A DNA stretch of 64,000 bases, from assembly GCA_033439765.1 (NCBI GenBank), contig JAULSN010000009.1, positions 186,001 to 250,000 on the forward strand, in the 5' to 3' direction. Position numbers and translations under genes: made by a program. The stretch comes from Lasiosphaeria ovina (lineage: Eukaryota > Ascomycota > Sordariomycetes > Sordariales > Lasiosphaeriaceae). The notes under the pieces were generated by a model, which saw only the letters and a program-made list of their open reading frames with translations, did no database searches and was not told the DNA's origin. Below, piece by piece: positions 50,741-61,699 of this stretch (positions are counted from its first letter, which is position 1; the number at the start of each line of letters is the position of its first letter).

Positions 50741-50963
50741 TTGAGTTGGTTGCCATGCCAGCCCTTGGAGCGTAGCGAGCAGCCCGCCGCTTTGTGTCTG
50801 GTGGTTTATTACTCTCCCTTCTTTTTTGCCTCGGGCGGCCCTTCATGCTATCTCGACTTCGCACGCACGCCCCTTTTCTCTCCCTCCTCCTCCTCACTCT
50901 GTGCGAGGATTCGCCTCGGCCCGCTCAGGGGAACAGATAGATCTAACACACACAACGAATCCA

Positions 50964-51329
50964 TCACTTGAACCACCAGCTTACGGCGCGCAGCGCATCT
51001 GTTGATTCCAGGGTACCGGTACCCTGGTGATTCCACCAGTGGTATAGGCACTCGTCGAACGCTGCGCGTATGGCCCTCTCGCGAGCTGCGTGCAACTCTT
51101 CCTCGTCGTCGTCGCTATCTTCGTCCTCCCGTGCATGTACGCTTCCTCCGCTCGCGGTGGAGCTCGCCAAATGCTGCAGCTGCAGCAGCGGCAGCAGCAG
51201 CAATGTTATTGTTGTTGCTGCTAGGGCTGCTGCTGCTGCTGCCGCTGCCGCTGCCGCTGCCGCTGCCGTGCTATCGGTCGGCTGCGTGCTCGACGTGGCC
51301 GGGGCCGGGGAAGACAGCGGCGAGGACAT
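50964..51329 (-). CDS. Small hypothetical protein with poly-Ala tract
   Basis: The leftward ATG at 51329 gives 121 residues: MSSPLSSPAPATSSTQPTDS, an alanine tract of about 15, a short hydrophobic run (TITLLLLPLLQL), then acidic EDEDSDDDEEELHAARERA and AAFDECLYHWWNHQGTGTLE, ending VSWWFK. The acidic-to-amphipathic C-terminal half looks protein-like. The alanine tract is coded by GCAGCGGCAGC repeats, which inflate open frames on both strands, so the call is tentative. A 20-bp palindrome lies inside the 3' end. No family recognised. Confidence 0.35.
   Translation of the reverse strand: MSSPLSSPAPATSSTQPTDSTAAAAAAAAAAAAAALAATTITLLLLPLLQLQHLASSTASGGSVHAREDEDSDDDEEELHAARERAIRAAFDECLYHWWNHQGTGTLESTDALRAVSWWFK
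51008..51027. repeat. 20-bp perfect palindrome
   Basis: CCAGGGTACCGGTACCCTGG, within the last 25 codons of the small hypothetical gene. Confidence 0.9.
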
Positions 51330-52538
51330 GACGCTGCCGAGAGAGATTCTAAACGATAATAGTGCCGTTAGCGCCCTACGTGGAAGAAGAAGAAGAAGAC
51401 CTGGCGGCGGGGATACACACTGACCGATGGTGATTGCGTGGAAGACCTTGCAAAGGTGTTTGGACGCCGGGAGACCATGGTAGAAGAATAGGTTGTACCT
51501 GACGGGAGTAGAAGAATGGGTCGAATCTGACGGGGAGCGTGCTGCTACATCAAAGGCCGGAGGGGGGGGGCTCTGCTATATATATGCATTCTTTGATACT
51601 GTCACATGTATCACTGATTTTACTGCCGGCAGGCGAAAGTATGGCTTTATTTTATTTATTTATTACCGGCAGGAATGCCGTCCGTCCTCGCTCAATCGGC
51701 AGCACTGAATAAAGCTAATGCTTATCGCTGCACTGCTGTCTCAGGTGGCGCTGGGAAACAGCCCGAAATCCGGGTCGATTACGTCTATAAGGGTACACTC
51801 CATCCCCACGTTTTCGAACTTGACTGGAATGTCCTCACCTTCAGCCTCGGCCCGCTCGTGGTGCCCCCAGTAGCATTCTCGGGAAAACCTTGGCACTTTT
51901 AGTACCAAAGGTTAAGAGTTGGACCCTTCTCTAGAAATAACCCTTATTCGGCTTCATGACCTTATATACCGGCCTAGTAAGTGGGACCCAAGAAACATGG
52001 GATATTCCGTACCTCGGCCAGATTTCTGCCACAATATTGCCAGCGCGCGGAAAAACCACTGTCAGTTCTTGGGTACTTTCTGTGGTGGGAAAACTTAGCC
52101 CTGCAAGCGATGGTAAACCTCTTTTCCTCCCCCGTTGGTGGGAACTCTGGGCTGTTGGCTGGAAACCTCTCTTCCTCTCTATTAGTCGGAACTCTTGGCC
52201 TGTTGGTTGGAAGTCAAGACCACCCCCCCGGGGGCACGAGTTCGCATCCTGTGTAGAGGGTAGCGCGCGGCATTGACGGTCGAGGCAGGCATCTTGTCTG
52301 CGGCTCGGGAGCAAGGCAGGGAAGCGTCGCTACGAGGATTGGAAGGATTCGAGGCTGTTTGTTAATATATGTGGACTCTGGCAGCAGTGATGTAGAAATT
52401 GGAGATGGAGGTGACGAGCTCTAGTAGCTTGGACTAGATTCATCAACAGTACCCTTGTTACCTATTCCCGGTACTACATCACCCTGGTAGGCTAACCATT
52501 ACACGCTTCGTATTCCTTGTCCCATCACATACCTCTCG
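51330..52538. other. No gene recognised
   Basis: Frames at 51675-51902 and 51931-52314 lack motifs and good composition. Confidence 0.4.
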
Positions 52539-53310
52539 TCAACCCGTCTGGTGAATAGCACCCAAGGCGTTGCCCGCACGCTTTACCCGGACAAGCTCGA
52601 CAGGTTGCTCGACTTTGTCGTGCCAGCAGAGCGGCTTAACGTATCCCAGACTCCCCAAGGTATCACCAATACGCGCTACCGAAAACTGTAACTGTTCATG
52701 GGGCTTGCCGTCGTTACCTCGGCTGGGAGGGATACCCCAAAAGCGATGAGTGACCTGCTGGCGAGCGCCGGTGATATCGTCCTCGGGAAACATGTTGTAG
52801 ATGGCGTATACCCCGTCGATGCTCCCAGAGTCGCCCAGTCGGGCAACCAAGTGAAAACCGGTGGTCTTCCAGTCCAGATCATCCTCTTGGATACTCGTAA
52901 TCAACGTTTCGGCAAGAGTAGGGGACCAGTTCTTCTCCTCCAGTTTGTGCCGGGCGTACTCGAGATCACCTAGCTGGAAGAAGATAAAGCCGGGGGTTGG
53001 CGACAAGGCGGTACAGAAAGTCGCCATCGGAGCCGATAGGCACTGTGGGGCTAGCTTCTTCCGTCATGGAAGGGACGATACGATTCAGAAAGGAATCCTG
53101 GAGCAGATTGGCCGAGTCGACCTGCGTGATGAGCTCGTGCCCCTCAAGGATAGGAGGGCGCGACATTTCACGTTTGTCGTGCAACCACTTTCCGAAGGCC
53201 ATTACGCTTTCGCGGTCAGGGAAGTGCTCGTCAATCGTGTCAAGCCAACTCTAGCCGCGTGTAGCGGTGATAGCCTCGTAGGCTACTTCAAACTCTTGTG
53301 TAGTAGGCAT
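52539..53310 (-). pseudogene. Unknown gene broken by one TAG and one frameshift
   Basis: The leftward ATG at 53310 gives MPTTQEFEVAYEAITATRG, then TAG at 53253-53251, then in the same frame SWLDTIDEHFPDRESVMAFG and LQDSFLNRIVPSMTEEAS, up to LVANP near 52993. At a run of five C the frame must shift by one base to continue as GFIFFQLGDLEYARHKLEEK, then VARLGDSGSIDGVYAIYNMF and THRFWGIPPSRGNDGKPHEQ. It ends at 52539. The ancestral product would be about 255 residues. Amino-acid composition is normal and no membrane helix or signal is seen. I do not recognise the family. TAG could come from CAG or TGG by RIP-type change. Both lesions together argue for a recent pseudogene. Confidence 0.6.
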
Positions 53311-54455
53311 CTCGAATTGACTGATTGACCATTGTGTCGACGTGGCGGTTTGTGGTTTTTGGGGTTACGTTGGCGTGGTTAAGGTGTAGTATGTGGTGCC
53401 TTCCTGTTTGAGTTGTCGGGTTGCGTTTCCAGGTTGGACGACCGCATTTCCTTTCCCTTGCAGAGACACCCGACGACGCTTTTCCTTGTTCTGCCCTGCT
53501 CCACTTCAACTGCATGGCTCGGTCCCACAGCTCCAACGGCCAGCCGTTGGTTTTTGCCTTTGGACCCAGGCAGCCTCACCAGCCATAGCACGCCATTAAC
53601 TGAAAGAATGAAGCCGGCGCTCAAACTTCATACCGTGGCTCAGCTCCACACTGTCACTATCCTAAGCGATACTGAAATCCAGGGCGCCCTTCTAGTTCTT
53701 GCCAATTCTGGCATCGCACTTTGTCGCGATCTTGATCTTGTCTACCTTCGTCTAGGCGATGAGGAGTGAGTGTCACTTGTGTGCAGAAGCAGAGGCACGG
53801 CTTCAGTCTTTCACACTCATCATGGAGAACGACAGACCCATGAGATGGTAGCTGCGGCAATGGTGGGGTCAGAAGACAGGTATCTTTTTGACACTGTGAG
53901 ACAGCTTTCCCCCGAACAACTATTTCCCAGGAACAACCCACCAATCAGAACTGGCTATTCTGCCTCCGACAGGAAGCTTCCTGTGGGTGGGGAGCCACAC
54001 GGAGCGCACCAAACAGCACAGCCTTCGAGAAGGTGCAGTTTTAGCCGAAGGGCCCAAGAATGGTCCCGTGCAAGCAAAGGGCCTAGAATTGGGACATTCG
54101 CCGCAATAGCCACCACCCAGAACTTCAACAAAGGGAGTCTCTCTTCCTTGCGCCAAAACAATAACAAAGGGATCGCTGTACTTATATGCTTCCAACTCCT
54201 CAGATCAATATCATTCATGCAATTTGCACTCACACACGTGTTGAGGAATTCTGATAGCGGGTATCAACCGCTGCATCAGCGGGCTGGCCCATTGGTTCTC
54301 CAGCGATTTCGGGCAAGTCCTTGATCGCTACACTATGCTCCACTTCTCGGCACATTCCATCAAGGTTTGGCTTGACTTGAAAAAGAGCACCCTTCCCTCC
54401 TTCACCTGTTCTCCACCATCTGCTTCTTCCCAAACTCACTGTGCACACACACAAC
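53311..54455. other. Intergenic; short frame at 53608-53769
   Basis: A plus frame with an ATG at 53608 encodes 53 residues (MKPALKLHTVAQLHTVTILS, DLDLVYLRLGDEE). It is protein-like but too short to assign. The last few hundred bases should hold the promoter of the trypsin-like gene. Confidence 0.35.
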
Positions 54456-56549
54456 ATGTCCCATCTACCGACGCTTGAATCCACCGACTCGAGCGGCAGT
54501 CGTCGCCGCCGCCGCGCCGAAGCCTCAAGCTCTGATGAGAGCGCCCTTGGCACCTTTGCCATCTCCAACCTCAGAGACCGGGTTGTGACCCCCCCGCGTC
54601 CCCTCCCACTCGAGTCTTATGGCCCTCACGACGGCACTGAAGCACGCCGTGCCGAGATGTTATTCGGCGATGAGTTTGAGCGCAAGGCGGTCGAGCTGGC
54701 CCGGGAGCAGAGCATCCCGGAGCTCGCAGGGGTCAGACTTACCGAGCGCTACTTCCGCGACGATCCCCAGGATACGCAGGCCACAGTTCTCATCGCCGTC
54801 AACGAGTGGACGCCAGAGTGCAGGAACCCTTGGGAAGTCGTGGTGCGCAAGCTGAAGCTGCACATCGGTATGGCCATTTCCGTCTCTTAATTGCGCTGAT
54901 CAGGGCTGACATTACGACTGGTTGGTTGAATAGATGAACGGGTTGCCAGCACGGCTGGCGCTGCCAATCTTGACATTAGCGTGGAGATGGTCTCGATGGA
55001 TTTGCTCCGACCCAAGTATTTCAACCTCCCACGCGAGGACAGACCAGATTTCCTCGGCCTGGTGGAATCATGGCCCCGTATCCAGGATGAGATGCTCGAC
55101 ATTTTGGAGTCCTTCAGTCCTACAGCCGGCCACATGACGGCCATATCTCTCTTCGATCTTGGTTTTGACGAAGACTGCAACAACCCCAGGACAGTCTACG
55201 TGACGGTCGACTACGGCTCGCAAGCCTCAGGGTGGCCACCGGTTTTGGAGGCGATGCAGGCTTGTGCGGATAAGTTCAACCTGGGCCTCAAGGTTCATCT
55301 CGAACACAACGTCTTCCATCCCTATGCGTTTCAACTTCTGAAATCGGACTCGACAAGGATGGAGAAAGATGTCAGAAACCGTGACTTCAACTTTACACTC
55401 CGACAAGCCTATTCCCCAAAGGTCAAGGCTGGGGACGACATTTGTGCCGGACGCTACATTCGCCGCAGCGACGGCAAGCTATCGAACCCTCTGGTGGGTA
55501 CTCTAGGCTGCTGGGTTGAGATTCTCGTCAAAGACGGCGGCTGGAGGAAGATGGGGCTGACGTGCTATCACGTTGTCCGGCCTTGCCTGGAGGGCTACAC
55601 CTTGGAGACCAAGCAGGATAAGAATGACCACGAGCAATGGGTTTCCCGAAGCCACCATGGGAAGCCTGTTCAGGACTCTGACCTGTGGGTCGCAGATCGC
55701 AAAGGCTTAGGAACAGAGGGCATGGCACGGCGGGTGAGGGTGGAGCATCCCGCTCGCGCCAAGCACAACTTCACGGTCGAGGAAAAGCAGAGTGCCGTCC
55801 AGCATTATCAATCCCAAGGCGCATCAGCAAAGGCACTCAAATGCACGGCTCTGCTCGACGAATCTATCGCCTTTTTTGACCGAGATGAACAGTTTTTTGG
55901 CCAAGTCTGCTTCGCTTCGGGGTACATACGGCGCACCAAAACAAACGCCAGGCTCGACTGGGCACTTATCGTGCCCGTATCCGATAACCGCATTGGAGGA
56001 AATCCGCTTCCCAGTCTAGACGACTGGGTTGATCAGAAGTACGACACGAAATATGCCCCTCTGACCGACGAGCACCTGAAGCCTCAGGGTCAGTCACTTT
56101 ACGACTGCGTCAAAGGTGATAACGTCGTTCACAAAGTCTCGCTATTCAAGAACGGGGCCTCTACGGCCTGCACCATGGGTAATCTGTCCAAGACTAAGAC
56201 CGATTGCGTAATCTCAGAGGAGAGGTATATGTCCAAGGCGGATTCCGTGCCGCGTCGAAGCCCATCGAGTCTGAGGTCTAGGGAGTTTGTCGTCAAGGCT
56301 GAAGTGAGGAGGGCTGGGAGGTTTGGTGACCGCGGTGACTCGGGTGCCATGGTCTGGGATGCGCAAGGAAGGGTTGTCGGGATGTTGTTTACTGGACAAC
56401 AGCCCCACGGCACCGAGGAGGGCTATTCTCTGGTAACGCCTATTGAGGATATATTCGAGGACATCAAGGATAAGTCGGGAGGGAACATTCTCGATATCCG
56501 GATTCCTGATTTTAGCAGCAATGAGGATGTTGACATGAATTCATCCTAG
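54456..56549 (+). CDS. Trypsin-like serine protease domain protein (2 exons)
   Basis: Exons 54456-54867 and 54934-56549 encode 675 residues. The 66-bp intron has GTATGG, a GCTGAC branch site and AATAG. The ATG at 54456 was chosen as the first in frame (ACAACATGTCC). There is no signal peptide. The N-terminal 330 residues are a Ser/Arg-rich start, then YFRDDPQDTQATVLIAVNEW and YVTVDYGSQASGWPPVLEAM, with no known fold. The C-terminal part looks like a chymotrypsin-fold protease: the catalytic His in GLTCYHVVRP (about residue 348) and the nucleophile Ser in RGDSGAMVWDAQGRVVGMLF (about residue 605, GDSG). The catalytic Asp is not obvious by eye; DWALIVPV in between is a candidate. Cytosolic trypsin-like modules occur in fungal NLR-like and stress proteins; that link is inference. 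The frame is intact. Confidence 0.85.
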
Positions 56550-56830
56550 GTAATCTAGATTACCCATGTAGATAGACGATTTGATCTGGGAATTAGGCTC
56601 TTGACATAATCCATGGAGACCAGCAGCAGCATCTGCCTTTCTTCACACAACACCTATAAGTCACATCGTTCTAATATACTTCATATAGCTAGCCTAAATG
56701 ATTTATAGTCGATTGCAGTGATTTTCAGCCTCCTGCGCCCCCCGTTTACCGTCGCGTAATCGCAAGCCGCATCCATCACCTAGAGCAATGCAGCGCAATG
56801 AAGGGCCGCCCAGCGCCCAGGACGGCCAAA

Positions 56831-56866
56831 ACATGCCCTAGGATACTACAGCATCCTAGGGCATGT
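56831..56866. repeat. Perfect hairpin at the edge of the AT-rich repeat
   Basis: Fourteen-base arms (ACATGCCCTAGGAT and its complement) with an 8-base loop. The right arm leads into the first TACTGGTATATTC motif. Confidence 0.9.
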
Positions 56867-57125
56867 ACTGGTATATTCTAAGACATCCCATCATGCACTG
56901 GTATACTATGGGACATCCCATCAGTGCTGCTATATTATATACTCCCCCCGAATTACACGCTGGGTTATACCATCTGAAATTCCGAGCTGGGATATCACGT
57001 ACTATCCCAAATTCCGAGCTAAGATATCATGTACCATCGCAATTCCGAGCTGGGGTATTATGTACCATCCCAGGCTATGTACTGGTATATTCTGGGCCAA
57101 AATTTAAGGCCGTGGTCCAGGATTC
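56861..57125 (+). repeat. AT-rich dispersed repeat (TACTGGTATATTC family), copy 4
   Basis: The longest copy. TACTGGTATATTC, GACATCCCATCA, ATTCCGAGCTGGG and GTACCATC-CA recur internally three to four times. The right edge (GGCCGTGGTCCAGGATTCGG) equals that at 40.85 kb and abuts a mariner transposase fragment. Confidence 0.8.
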
Positions 57126-57129
57126 GGGC

Positions 57130-57252
57130 CATTAGGGCACTGTCGCCTCTTAGCAGTGCGATATACTCAAACCAAGCCTGTCTGATATACATGTTCAACT
57201 CTCCAAAGAACTCCTCGATCGGCGTTCAAGTCGGGCAAGTAGAGTGGTGGTG
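57130..57252 (-). pseudogene. Tc1/mariner transposase C-terminal fragment
   Basis: Reading leftwards, LYLPDLNA in one frame is followed, after a single-base shift, by PIEEFFGELNMYIRQAWFEY and IALLRG. This is the hallmark SPDLNPIEEFF-ELK segment around the last catalytic acidic residue of fungal Tc1/mariner (impala-like) transposases. About 40 codons remain. The fragment ends at the AT-rich repeat on one side and at the GAGGTCCC motif on the other. Confidence 0.75.
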
Positions 57253-57255
57253 GTA

Positions 57256-57300
57256 GAGGTCCCAAAACTGGGTCCTCGTAACTCCACCGCCATTTTTAGA
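57256..57300 (-). repeat. Inverted copy of the 42.38-kb terminal-like motif
   Basis: The reverse complement contains ATGGCGGTGGAGTT and CGAGGACCCAGTTTTGGG, matching 42370-42405 with few mismatches. Confidence 0.65.
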
Positions 57301-58675
57301 CCCGTGGCAACTGTAGCCGAGGCAGCCCAGAAATATGACCGCCTCGCTCAGTCTGGCTCAGTCTGGCTCAGGTCAAGGTGGCAACCGCTCAGTTCCGAAG
57401 AAGGAAAGGGAAATTCATGGCGTCGATTTTAGGGTGGTGAACTGGCTGTTTCCGGAGGCTGGTGAGGGCAACAACTGTGGGGTATGGGCGCGATTAAGAT
57501 TGGTTTCTTCCTCGACTCGACTGCGAGGCGGTGGGAGGAGGCCAAGGCCAAGGCTGGCGGCATAGATCCCATGGGAGACTTTCCCATGGACCTTGATCAC
57601 AGCTCAAATGTTATCCATGGGAAACTATCCCGTAGTCTATAACTTCATTTGCTATTTTCCACTAGCCCCTCTTCTGATCTCCATCCCATGTCGTATTGTT
57701 TGGCGAAACTTGCCTACGACTTGTTTGTGCGGGCCGCTCCACGAGTGACGGGAAGCTTCGGCTCCTCCTTCTTATCAGTTCTGCGTGACCCACTGCGTGG
57801 GCCGCCACACCTCACACACAGCGGTGTGTATTGATATGATATCAGGCGAGGGATAAAGAGATCGACAGCCCAAACTGGTGGTGTTGCGACACAAATCCCC
57901 TCACTGCACGACCAAGACATGACAAGGGCGCTTGTGGGAGGAAACTACCAGCGTCTGGTGGCCAGCGGACACGGGAAGGCTCTGGGGAGAGACATGGCGA
58001 GACGGGGGTGCTGATAAAAACCAAGCCGAAGCACGATCAGGGGTAGGTAGGAGGGGCGGGTGGTGGGAAAGCAGGTCACAAACAAAAAGCACAAGCTGGA
58101 CGCGGAGAAGGACGGTCCGTGGTCGACGCCCTCAGGGGCCGCTGGCCCGCGCTGCTCGGTGACCGAGCCGCACGTCTTGAATGCCATGTGTTGCTTCAGC
58201 CAATCAGACAAGTGGCCCTCCTCCCACACGATGCGTTGGAATAACAGCTTGTCGATGGGGTGATTGGCCGTGAAGCTATATGCCAAGAAAAACCGAGATG
58301 CTCCCACGGCATGGCTGAAAATAGATGGAGAGTCGGAGACTGAGTCTACTGTCTACTTCGGATTCCCGATTCCTGTAAACACTGAAGTGTGCTGTAGGAT
58401 GCCGTGCCCACCCTGTCCCATTTCTTCTCTTTTCCTCTTTTCCTCTTCCTTAGCCATCAAGTAGAATGTGCTATTCGGTATTTCCCGTCGGCTCTTCATT
58501 GCCAGTCTTTGCATTTTCATTCATCATCGAATGATTGGAAGACGACCGACCTACACGCCCTCTGAACCTAGAGCCGGCATCTCGAGCCATCACGGAGACG
58601 GTCTAAATCACACGTGGGCGCTGCCCAGAGACCTCCATCGACATGCCCAAGTACTACACATTTGAGCTAGGAGGC
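57301..58675. other. No gene recognised
   Basis: On the minus strand at about 58180-58307, FFLAYSFTANHPIDKLLFQR and HLSDWLKQHMAFK look protein-like but cannot be assigned; a truncated gene is possible. The rest is featureless. Confidence 0.35.
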
Positions 58676-58950
58676 GGCACCCCATTTGTGCTGGCGCTGA
58701 GACTGCACACGACATTTTTGCTGGCAGCTGGCTGGCACTGAGACTGCACCTCGTTTTTGGTAGTAGCTGGCCATTTTTGCTGGCACTTGGACTGCACACA
58801 CCATTTTTGCTGGCAGCTGGCTGGCACTGAGACTGCACCCCCTTTTTGCTGGCATTGGGACTGCACCTCATTTTTTTGGTGGTAGCTGGCCATTTTCGCT
58901 GGCAGCTGGCTGGCACTGGGACTGCACCCCCTTTTTACTGGCATACGGGC
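58676..58950 (-). repeat. Inverted block of the GTGCAGTCC minisatellite
   Basis: The reverse complement shows the same units as 7917-11437 (GTGCAGTCTCAGTGCCAGCC, AGCTGCCAGCAAAAATGG, plus CTACCACCAAAAAAAT variants like block 1). About seven units. Confidence 0.92.
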
Positions 58951-60752
58951 TGCATACACCCGGCACCGACCCGACCGCCTCGCGCAGCGCCTTGGCCTGG
59001 ACAGCGCGGTAGTGCGCATCCCACACGCCGCCGGGGACAGGGCACGCACGGCCGAGCAGCATATAAAAAACTTTGGCTCGGAAAACCGGTTGCGACGCAC
59101 GTAGGTCGGGCAGGCACGGCACGGCACGGCACGCGTAGTGGGCGCAGGCGGCGAGAGCAGGGACGAACAATTAGCGCTTCCTATAACTTGAACTAAATAT
59201 ACGAACGGCCCAGTTTCGCGCCTCACCCAAACAGCACCAGGGGGAGCCACAATCAGCGCGCTTAACAACCTGGCCACAAACTAGGCCAATATAGTTTAAG
59301 ACGGAAAAGAAATCCATATAAGAAAATAACGAAAAAAAAAGCCGATATATAAATTATAAATTTCTTTAGAGCCGCTATGTATCTCCTATATAACTTATAA
59401 CCGCCGATAAATAATAACCATCTCTAGTACGAATACTATACCGTAAATAGTTCGTATAAGTCTAGTACATCTCCTGAAGGGTAAGCCTAGGTAAAATTTT
59501 GACGAAAGACTAGACGTCTATTTTCGCTCGGCCACGGAGTAGTAATCCCTCCAACCAATTTCTCCGCCTTCAAATTCTTCTAAACTCATTATCTGGCCAG
59601 GCAAAATGGCCGCCCTCTACCCATACCAGTTTCATAATATCAATTCCTGGTCACCGGTACTGAGGAGGCAAGTCAGCCGTCGTCGCGGCGTGGCGGTATA
59701 CGTAGCGCGTCCGAGTCTGCGACGGGCAATAGCGACGGGTACGTAGGCGAGCAGGGCGAGCAGAGGCTCGATAGTGTCGGTGATAGGGTCTCGTCGAGCG
59801 GGTTTGCGCCGAGCTTTATTTGGAGACCCGGTTCTCGCCCCCCCCCCCCCCCCCCCTATGCCAAGTTTTGGTCCTTAAGAGCCGGAGCCACGGCTCTTCC
59901 ACGGGCTGAGCAGCGCCATGTGTCGCCCTATCCAGCGTTTCGGACACGGGAGCAGGGTCACTGGCTTGAGTTACTGGTTGAGATACCTGGCACCGATGAC
60001 CGCTCTGTCGAGCTTGAAAATGCTTTTTTGGGGACTGTTACACGTTCGGTTTATCACATAAAACATGACAGACTTTTCTGGCCACTTTGCGGTATTGCTA
60101 CACTACGTGGCGGATGCTAGTTCGTGACACGGTGAATGATGCATTTACAGTGAAAGAGGCTCGCACCAACGAAGCGTATAGAAGCTAAGTTTTCGTCCTA
60201 TTCTGATCGCAACTACTCCCTGCCATGCATTGACATCCCCGTCCATAGTGTGGACGGCAAATCCTTCGCCACCTTATCCGCAAAGCGGTTGGTCTCGGGA
60301 TGAAAAGAATTACATTCTCGCCCGGGCGGTTCCACGTTTCTTCCTTCCCCAGACAGGCAAGGTTTCATTAATCTTTTGTCGCGCCCGGTCCTGCGTCAAC
60401 GTGATCTCGCCTCCGGCTGTCCTTCCTCCTCGACGACTGTGCCATGTCACTCTCATAGCTGGGAGTGGATCTACCGCCTCGCGGTCGGGGCTACATCGAC
60501 AGTGACGAGGACTCTTTGCTTACACCTGGCTGCACCCAGATGAAACACGGGTATTTTGATATATAAACTATGCTCCGTCACTTGTTTTAACCGAATTCCA
60601 TCCCACGCGGTCACTTGGGCCTCTGTTTGCCACCCAGATCGTGGCGCCGGGTACAGTACACCTATTAGGGTGCACTGCCAGTCGATCCGTCCATTCAAGC
60701 TGGACTCCCTGAGTTTTATCTTCCGGTGGAGCCTCTACAGGTCGGTGCCGAC
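58951..60752. other. No gene assigned; AT-rich tract and poly-C run
   Basis: On the minus strand at 58985-59110 an exon-like run reads FYMLLGRACPVPGGVWDAHY and VQAKALREAVGSVPGV, of unknown identity. Bases 59280-59480 are strongly AT-rich, like RIP-mutated DNA. A C tract of about 17 lies at about 59840-59856. Frames at 59920-60550 look like decayed coding sequence. Confidence 0.4.
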
Positions 60753-61274
60753 ATGGCATCTCTCTGTCGGCAACCTAGCTCCTCTGACGCGACAGACCGA
60801 GGGATCCGCGCCTCTAGCTTAGCCATGTGTCAGTTTCTGAGGGAGGAAATCAAATCTTTCCATGATTATTTCGGGATATTGAAGGCGGAGCAGGTTGGCA
60901 ATGAGAAGTTTCATCCAGTTACTACAATGCATGGAGGAGGTGGCGTCCAATGGATACGAGAACATCTCAATTCGATTAATAGACTGTGTGCGGAGGCCAA
61001 CAGCGCATTCTATCCGCCAAAGGCAAGCGAGAGTGGCACGCCCCAGTCTTTCCGACTGGATGGCTCACCTGACGGTCTTCCTCGGGATGTCTCTGGGGCA
61101 ATCGAGTACCAACTTCAGCTTCCGGATATCGATCGGCACAGCGAATCGTACTTTCAGCCAATCGACTCACTCACAACCCATCTTGCCAGCGGGATTAGCT
61201 GTTTGAAGCACACCGCTAAACAGAACGACGGCGTCGAGACCAACCAGGCAGAAGAAATTAATGTAAAAATCTAA
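60753..61274 (+). CDS. Hypothetical protein, 173 residues
   Basis: The ATG at 60753 opens MASLCRQPSSSDATDRGIRA, then CQFLREEIKSFHDYFGILKA, HGGGGVQWIREHLNSINRLC and IEYQLQLPDIDRHSESYFQP, ending AEEINVKI. Codon use and composition are protein-like, with amphipathic helices and no membrane segment. The same frame is open upstream to about 60667 (PSIQAGLPEFYLPVEPLQVG) behind a TTAG that could be an intron acceptor, so a 5' exon may exist. No family recognised. The last third overlaps a protein-like minus-strand frame (61167-61385), so one of the two is probably not real. Confidence 0.4.
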   Translation: MASLCRQPSSSDATDRGIRASSLAMCQFLREEIKSFHDYFGILKAEQVGNEKFHPVTTMHGGGGVQWIREHLNSINRLCAEANSAFYPPKASESGTPQSFRLDGSPDGLPRDVSGAIEYQLQLPDIDRHSESYFQPIDSLTTHLASGISCLKHTAKQNDGVETNQAEEINVKI

Positions 61275-61385
61275 GAGGTGAAGGGTTCTGTAGTCAGGGA
61301 AACCAGCGTGATGGGCAACGGTACCGATCGAATTCCGAATGTGTGGCCAGGTCAATATAGCTATGCCGGCGACGACGACGGCCAC
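61167..61385 (-). CDS. Membrane-protein fragment, tentative
   Basis: The leftward frame reads VVVAGIAILTWPHIRNSIGT, then VAHHAGFPDYRTLHLLDFYI and FFCLVGLDAVVLFSGVLQ: two hydrophobic segments separated by a short polar loop, as in small fungal membrane proteins found near secondary-metabolite genes. No ATG in good context is seen and an intron may follow FSG. It overlaps the plus-strand hypothetical frame. It lies on the same strand as the O-methyltransferase relic next to it. Confidence 0.3.
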   Translation of the reverse strand: MAVVVAGIAILTWPHIRNSIGTVAHHAGFPDYRTLHLLDFYINFFCLVGLDAVVLFSGVLQTANPAGKMGCE

Positions 61386-61699
61386 GACGGTGACTAGGAA
61401 GCAGGAAGAGGAGGATGATGAGTGGTGAGCCCACGGTGACGACTCAGAGGGTTAGAACAAGGAGGAGGATGCGGGGTGGGGGGACTGGGGGCGTTGGGAA
61501 GTTGATCGGATGGTAGAACGTAACGCCCGGGGATGCTGTGAAGCCCCAGGAACAGACTTCACTCATCGGTGATATATGTGTAGGGATTTTATTTGTACAT
61601 AACTTGACACCCTGGCTATTGCCTTACTAAGCCTGCCTTTCCTTCGATCAGGTCGTAATACCACTACCACTCCTTTTTTTCCTTTTTTTCCGTCGTCCG

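Noticed and set aside
49935..50897. A 320-codon intact gene on the minus strand
   Set aside because: Only its second half matches malate dehydrogenase, with frame changes. The first half translates a CCGT microsatellite and basic low-complexity sequence.
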